From assembly GCA_900553005.1 (NCBI GenBank), contig USBU01000025.1, positions 1 through 10,419 of the forward strand: a DNA stretch of 10,419 bases. The letters are read 5' to 3'. A program made the position numbers and the translations under genes. The notes beneath the pieces were generated by a model. It did not search any database. It was not told the origin of the DNA and saw nothing but the letters and a program-made list of their open reading frames with translations. Positions within the stretch are counted from its first letter, which is position 1. The number at the start of each line of letters is the position of its first letter. The stretch is from an uncultured Eubacteriales bacterium (GTDB lineage: Bacteria > Bacillota > Clostridia > Christensenellales > Pumilibacteraceae). Of this stretch, positions 8,501 to 10,419 are shown in pieces.

Positions 8501-10370
8501 CGGGCGAACCGATACCGATAGTATTATAAGCGGGTACGTCAAGCGACTTATCCGACGCATAGTCAAAAGTCCTTGCAAACATTTGTTCTCCGTCCAGCCA
8601 GAAGGTTACGGTAATCTTATCCGTAACGCTGCGGTCAAAGGAGAACGTCCACCGCTGCCAGCCGCCTACCTTGGCGAATATTGCATCGGTGCCCACGTCG
8701 TTGGCCTTTTCGCCCAGCTTAACCTGCATTCTCTTGTCGCCGGCGCGGAAACGAACCGAGAAGCCGTCGCTTCCGTCAACGTTGCCGGTGCCGAACAGGA
8801 TAAACGCATAAGTGCTTCCAGGATAATTGTTCAGCTGGTCGCCGTTTATCATCATGGAAACCGTAAAGCTGTCCGTGCCAACCGTGGCCGCAAGCTTAGT
8901 CTCGCGCTGCTTCATATTGGCAACATAGGCTTTGTCGCTGCCATAAGAGCCGTTATGCTCCTCGTAAGCCGCTTCGCCGCGGGTTACGGAAACGGTCTTT
9001 CCTCCGACCAGATCCACAAGGCCGTCGTCAAAGTTGATGTAGGATACGACGTTTTCACCGTTGAAATCATCAGCCGAAGCGTCTATAAAGTTCACCTTAA
9101 GGCTGCCGGAAGCTCCACCCTTGGTAATAGCTATCGTAGCCGAGCCGTCGATAGCCTCGACTATAGCCCTGGGAATCTCCAGCGTATAAGAGCCGTCGCC
9201 GTTATCGATCGCATAACCGTCATACTCGCCGAATACTACGCCCGTAGCTCTCATTGCGCCTGCGGGCAGATAAGATACAACGACTGATCCGACGTAATTG
9301 CCGTTTACAACGTTTACGTCGCGCACGAAATTTAACTCACCCGAAGCATAAATCGCGGAGGGAGCAAAGCCCGTCTCGTCAAAGGCAAGATAATTGGCAA
9401 TATCTCTGGCGCCCAGATTGCCCAGGTTGTTTTTGTCCATCAGCACCGAATAAGTGGGATTGCCCGACGTATTGGTGCGGAATTTTGTAAGCATGGCTAT
9501 ATCGCAGTCGGCAGGAGCCTCCTCGAGGTTAAACAACGACCAGGGAATCTTAGCCTCCAGCACATAGCCGGTACCGGTAGTCCTTACCGCAAGATAAACC
9601 TGCGGGGCAAGAGAAGAATTCTCCTTCCATGAGAAGCCGTCCTCATTTGTCGGGGTATCGGAGTAAACGTAATACTTTACCGTTCCGTCCGCGTAAAGCC
9701 TTACCTGATATGTGTTGGCCGAGGACAGCGTATCACCGAAATTGAAATACATCTCTACGCCCGAACCGCCCGAAACGGCCGAAACGTTGGCGTCCGTTAT
9801 ATCCACGCCCACATACATAGCCTTGTCGTGCAGGCTGAATACGAAATCGGATACAGCCGCGCCCGAACCCGAAGCGGCGGAAAGCACCGCATGATTAAGA
9901 CCGGCGTAAACCCCGTCGTCAAGAATTCCGTCAAGCGAGAAGTCCGCGTCATAGGACACCTCAAAGCTTGCGGCGATACCCTCCGCCGAGGTAAAGCCTA
10001 TGCTGCGCGGCGAAGAGAAGGCGTCGGCCTTATCCTTATCGACGGTCATCGTGTATGTGCCGTCCTCGTTGTCGGTAAACTCAACGCCGTCAACAGCCTC
10101 AAACGTACCGCCGATAACGGGAGGCTTGTCGGTCTCAAAGCCGCTGAGCGCGATCGCGTCGGCGTACTGCGGCGTAAGCGTAATTTCAAAATCGCCGTCG
10201 GCGTTTGCATTGCCCTTGCTGAACGCAACCGTGGGGATAGAAACTCCGTTAAATCTGAATCCGCCTTCTCTGGTGAAATTAAACCAGGTCTGCTGCGGAT
10301 TGGTCTCCGCCGAACCGTTGCCGAACACGTCGCCGCCGGTTATAGCGATATATTTCCACATGGATACGTC
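2553..10370 (-). CDS. Giant multidomain LamG/CBM9-like extracellular protein, 5' end missing
   Basis: The 2605 native codons end in HFGA-stop; the 5' end runs off the contig, so start codon, signal peptide and any N-terminal catalytic domain are missing. Counting Asp (10368-10370) as residue 1: tail of a truncated domain (1-42), beta module (43-143), CBM9-like domain (144-335), beta module (336-432), LamG-like domains at about 441-672, 862-1113, 1298-1534, 1721-1982, 2168-2372 and 2373-2605. Pairs of small Ig-like modules separate the first five. Each LamG has the family's strand pattern with SFTVS, a W-containing strand before FDR-type sequence, and a (Y/W)LDGE-type strand. The protein is acidic, rich in Gly, Asp, Thr and Val, with only four Cys by my count, typical of secreted Gram-positive proteins. 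No LPXTG, SLH, dockerin or C-terminal membrane segment is seen. A role in binding polysaccharide or host glycan is inferred from domain families. Confidence 0.88.
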   Translation of the reverse strand, partial: DVSMWKYIAITGGDVFGNGSAETNPQQTWFNFTREGGFRFNGVSIPTVAFSKGNANADGDFEITLTPQYADAIALSGFETDKPPVIGGTFEAVDGVEFTDNEDGTYTMTVDKDKADAFSSPRSIGFTSAEGIAASFEVSYDADFSLDGILDDGVYAGLNHAVLSAASGSGAAVSDFVFSLHDKAMYVGVDITDANVSAVSGGSGVEMYFNFGDTLSSANTYQVRLYADGTVKYYVYSDTPTNEDGFSWKENSSLAPQVYLAVRTTGTGYVLEAKIPWSLFNLEEAPADCDIAMLTKFRTNTSGNPTYSVLMDKNNLGNLGARDIANYLAFDETGFAPSAIYASGELNFVRDVNVVNGNYVGSVVVSYLPAGAMRATGVVFGEYDGYAIDNGDGSYTLEIPRAIVEAIDGSATIAITKGGASGSLKVNFIDASADDFNGENVVSYINFDDGLVDLVGGKTVSVTRGEAAYEEHNGSYGSDKAYVANMKQRETKLAATVGTDSFTVSMMINGDQLNNYPGSTYAFILFGTGNVDGSDGFSVRFRAGDKRMQVKLGEKANDVGTDAIFAKVGGWQRWTFSFDRSVTDKITVTFWLDGEQMFARTFDYASDKSLDVPAYNTIGIGSPGSVADTSSYPGVTDVNVGIDGFMLYDGVMTVNDVYNLLQYVKELDAKFAFGTDDITFDFSDVDAADGYTHQIYVTGYTADGTVNLTDVTFGDEIDKYITRGQSDEYFTFHVSAEEAELFKNGVTSTYTYGGVTKQITITYYGLDRLYLDTDALVFYTGDKEGANYVFTVGVYADENNTVPVVGATFTSSLGNPVDNGDGTYTFTVSEDVIEGLKAPVTVEVEFGAAEPASFSVEYAYLSEDEITAIAAATDAYLDFDNGFKESINGKDASMRRGEAVFADKADSYSGDKYYVTNQRKYAAKLDASVGTDSFTVSMMVNGDDILSATTGNAGYPVVLFGTGSVDGAVDNAQGFSVRIRHDESGTKPDAFQIKAMGARDDSGTDAVFAALDGWQRWTVVFDRAQADITVRVYIDEKLVHTATLAVAADVSLDGAEGAVFGIGAPGFDDMLNGAAYPDVSVGIDEFMLIGKALSEKEVILLSGVRDEILARAAWSIGNVSFSFADVTEGEDYTAQLKLNGASDLTGISFSGLVGGAAVTEAEGVYTLSIPYEAIGQYSGGVTVTATVGNIVKQFTVTYTALEAVYVDKTEINFFKKDKVGDDYVFTVGVYADSAHSVPLKNATFVSGALGNPVNNGDGTYTFTVSAEIIEGLDAPVTVEVEFETAEPASFTVGYTALSDAEIAEISAATEIFADFNGNTNDVVNAHASSMRRGERVYEDNKYYVANMKQRALKFDNVTLGTDSFTVSAVINGDDVKSYPGNTYAFILFGTGSVDGTEGFSVRVRGDNTMQVRVGGTTNHIGSADIFAKIGGWQRWTYTFDRSVADKLTFSFWLDDEKILTKTVDVKSDYSFDVAGYNSLGVGASGSADDVNGNYPAVTDVNIRYDNFMLQRGVLTDDQIKLLDSHYDDVLAKNAWVFGDVAITYADVTEGQPYVTQLEIGKLSENVSVAGASFDGLPDGAEIKETDGAYTLTVPYDVIEQFVQPMTVTVTLNGVTKDFEISYTALTAIYLSDDEITLYTTDKSEESYEFTVGVYADTASSVPVTGVTFGEWNDYATDNGDGTYEFTVPASVMEAAASHAVTATKTASTALTAQFTVNYIDWSFDAIAADTEAYFSFDGDVHDYAAAHTAAPAKGSAAKFSAKEGSYVGDKALDVNCATDTLAINELTFGTESFTLSFDVKINSADFAGSNASYVLIDSMLGNDGEPCTVQLSAHGGRNAFRLQLGRNDHDFYFAAGKVKTDAWQNVTLVVQRNAGYDAEHTTTAMRYNEDGSYNGDASITNTYSTPEKVLITLYLDGVKAQEKEFWFSEGQSLGTGTVYLGGNSSSSNKNSSIDNFVLYRGAVNERQLDGFFGYVETMQDKTAFALDDVTFDFMSVTEAGYTHELIVKDLNPTETVVTEGVTFGDEIKDYVVSAGGGYTLTIPADKLNDFSGGVYVSYTYNGITKTFLIEYVGLTTLYIDDIKLYEAQIDADGYVTQSVRVTADEAGTVGLDNVDFGELSGYVTAGSAAGDYIIKMPEAAAREYAAAKEITVTYEDITAQVSVVFVEPYINDAYSGYIDTVSNKNNNVQGGKVYQGIELGTDSFTVAFNADNLDKIASGGGGYILFSTGNTDVSKGINVYANSTMFRFRMAGVSGNFPINHNLAQYTDWTHLMFTFDRSVAKEITITVYVNYTKVGSVTKTLTADESLSYGSSKNFVMGSINGEMWAESGAMPSTNQYWLGVSGLVVTGSVVSPENMRAYFDKFDAQYSAAQVDLKGDFDFADGTASNSVAESEVTMAVADGAEMNVVEGREGGEDKAVKVNPLNNFYEVSGFDISTGSFTVSVWTKMDFTTALTENGSNVALFGTTNPDATAGFCVSIRKNHIRVRANGGTYGFTVSELDSLADTWTNITVTLERNNGKAQVVVYVNYKFAGSGSFALADDVSLGSGDGLNFRVGSSNVGSTATSEWTQDWYADNTFTMDDIVLANEALTPAEVFTYLDAHFGA
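2556..3869 (-). other. Two C-terminal LamG-like domains joined without linker modules
   Basis: LamG 5 (3255-3869) has LGTDSFTVAF, YILFSTGN, DWTHLMFTFDRS and ITVYVNYTKVG. LamG 6 (2556-3254) has STGSFTVSVW, VALFGTTN, TWTNITVTLERN and VVVYVNYKFAG. Both share the variant 'VYVNY' strand in place of 'LDGE', so they are closer to each other than to copies 1-4. The protein ends seven residues after a final helix-like segment (LTPAEVFTYLDAHFGA) that matches the domain end of the other copies, with no anchor or sorting signal behind it. Confidence 0.75.
3870..5210 (-). repeat. Divergent fourth LamG plus beta-module pair
   Basis: The LamG-like domain at 4425-5210 (starts DWSFDAIAADTEAYFSFDG) keeps FGTESFTLSFDV, AWQNVTL and LITLYLDGV, but has an insertion with an asparagine- and threonine-rich loop before the LDG strand. 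It has two of the protein's four cysteines (residues 1776 and 1827). The beta pair at 3870-4424 keeps FDF-V-GYTHELIV, which closely matches the first beta module of unit 1 (GYTHQIYV). It is the same repeat family as 5211-9050 but much more diverged. Confidence 0.75.
6064..6081 (-). repeat. 18-bp exact direct repeat, copy 3 (GWQRW-coding)
   Basis: Third identical copy, in LamG domain 3. LamG domains 4-6 keep only one Trp at this place (AWQN, DWTH and TWTN) and do not carry the DNA repeat. Confidence 0.9.
7318..7335 (-). repeat. 18-bp exact direct repeat, copy 2 (GWQRW-coding)
   Basis: Identical to the copies at 8647-8664 and 6064-6081; 1329 bp from the first and 1254 bp from the third. It marks the equivalent strand of LamG domain 2. 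Confidence 0.9.
8647..8664 (-). repeat. 18-bp exact direct repeat, copy 1 (GWQRW-coding)
   Basis: GTCCACCGCTGCCAGCCG on the plus strand encodes GWQRW plus the first bases of the next codon in LamG domain 1. The same 18 bases recur at 7318-7335 and 6064-6081, in LamG domains 2 and 3. Confidence 0.9.
9366..9941 (-). other. CBM9-like / DOMON-type carbohydrate-binding domain in the giant protein
   Basis: Residues 144-335 begin FSLDGILDDGVYAG and continue with DFVFSLHDKAMYVGVDITD, then VEMYFNFGD, YQVRLYADGTVKYY, YVLEAKIPWSLF and an aromatic-rich end. This order (D-G-x-L-D-D, display strand with 'yvgvdv-D', 'vEmy', 'y-vE-kIPwslf') is that of family 9 carbohydrate-binding-like domains found in xylanases and large surface proteins. 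Ligand is unknown. The first 42 native residues of the open frame (10245-10370), with a QTWFNF strand near their end, look like the end of another such domain cut by the contig edge. Confidence 0.6.
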
Positions 10371-10419
10371 CTGTCTCTTATACACATCTGACGCTGCCGA
10401 CGACTTAATAGGTGTAGAT
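10371..10419 (-). other. Nextera P5-side adapter with i5 index (library artefact)
   Basis: Positions 10371-10389 are the Tn5 mosaic end (CTGTCTCTTATACACATCT), 10390-10403 the rest of the Nextera read-1 sequence, 10404-10411 an 8-base index (CTTAATAG, which reads CTATTAAG on the other strand; I recall this as Nextera XT S518), and 10412-10419 the start of the P5 oligo (GTGTAGAT). Read on the minus strand it is in frame with the giant gene and supplies a false GTG start and the residues MYKRQ. Confidence 0.98.

Larger units (their letters stand above)
5211..9050 (-). repeat. Three tandem LamG + two-beta-module repeats (about 1.26-1.31 kb each)
   Basis: Units start near 9050, 7787 and 6479 and end at 5211. 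Each has a LamG-like domain (8355-9050, 7032-7787, 5769-6479) followed by two small beta modules (7788-8354, 6480-7031, 5211-5768). The LamG copies share long stretches: RRGE or TRGE near the start, VGTDSFTVS or LGTDSFTVS, LFGTGSVDG-like strings, GWQRWT, FDRS or FDRA, and a (G/R)IDEFML-like end. Module two of units 1 and 2 is nearly the same in both (YVFTVGVYAD, NGDGTYTFTV, PVTVEVEF, AEPASF). The similarity indicates internal duplication within this gene. Confidence 0.85.

Noticed and set aside
5796..9287. Long plus-strand open frames (5796-7070 and 7617-9287; also 2565-3314, 3558-4253 and 9828-10391) opposite the giant gene
   Set aside because: Their products are low in recognisable motifs and have the Arg/Val/Ile/His-rich make-up expected from the reverse complement of the Gly/Asp/Thr/Val repeat code. 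They follow the repeat period and have no convincing ribosome sites. The minus-strand frame has clear domain structure.
2553..10370. DNGDGTY strings as dockerin or EF-hand-type calcium sites
   Set aside because: They sit at the same turn of each beta module, once per module, without the paired 12-residue loops of dockerins. A conserved beta-turn is the simpler reading.
49..10370. Mobile element, phage, CRISPR or defence system
   Set aside because: There are no transposase, integrase, Cas, toxin-antitoxin or nuclease motifs in any frame. The only regular repeats are coding repeats inside the giant gene, and the Tn5 mosaic ends are library artefacts.

Overview
This window looks like a complete short contig from an uncultured bacterium, with unremoved Illumina Nextera library sequence at both ends (1-48 and 10371-10419). 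The native insert is therefore about 49-10370. All three real genes lie on the minus strand. Strong GGAGG-type ribosome binding sites, extended -10 promoters and the gene content (hexuronate catabolism beside a giant carbohydrate-binding surface protein) fit a fibre- or glycan-degrading Bacillota/Clostridia-type gut organism. That placement is an inference from style; no taxonomic marker is present.

Layout, in the direction of transcription (right to left). (1) From 10370 to 2553 runs one open frame of 2605 native residues whose 5' end is cut off by the contig end. It encodes a modular extracellular protein: the tail of a truncated domain, a small beta module, a CBM9-like domain, another beta module, then LamG-like (concanavalin-A-fold) domains alternating with pairs of small Ig-like/beta modules, and finally two LamG domains back to back at the C-terminus. 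No catalytic domain, cell-wall sorting motif, SLH domain or membrane anchor is visible in the part present. (2) The 227-bp gap 2326-2552 holds a strong 16-bp hairpin, a small dyad and a good promoter. (3) 1327-2325 encodes a Gfo/Idh/MocA-family NAD(P)-dependent oxidoreductase. (4) After a 116-bp gap, 176-1210 encodes mannonate dehydratase (UxuA), followed by a hairpin and T-tract that should terminate the transcript.

How they may work together: UxuA converts D-mannonate to 2-keto-3-deoxygluconate in hexuronate breakdown. The oxidoreductase in front of it could carry out a sugar-acid redox step in the same route, since no classical uxuB is present in the window. The giant protein may bind uronate-containing polysaccharide or host glycan outside the cell, but the hairpin and new promoter suggest it is transcribed separately, so this link rests on proximity only.

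I see no mobile element, CRISPR array, tRNA, rRNA or defence system. The strongest points are the repeat architecture of the giant protein and the adapter artefacts, which create a false N-terminus (MYKRQ) on that protein and a false small ORF at the left end.
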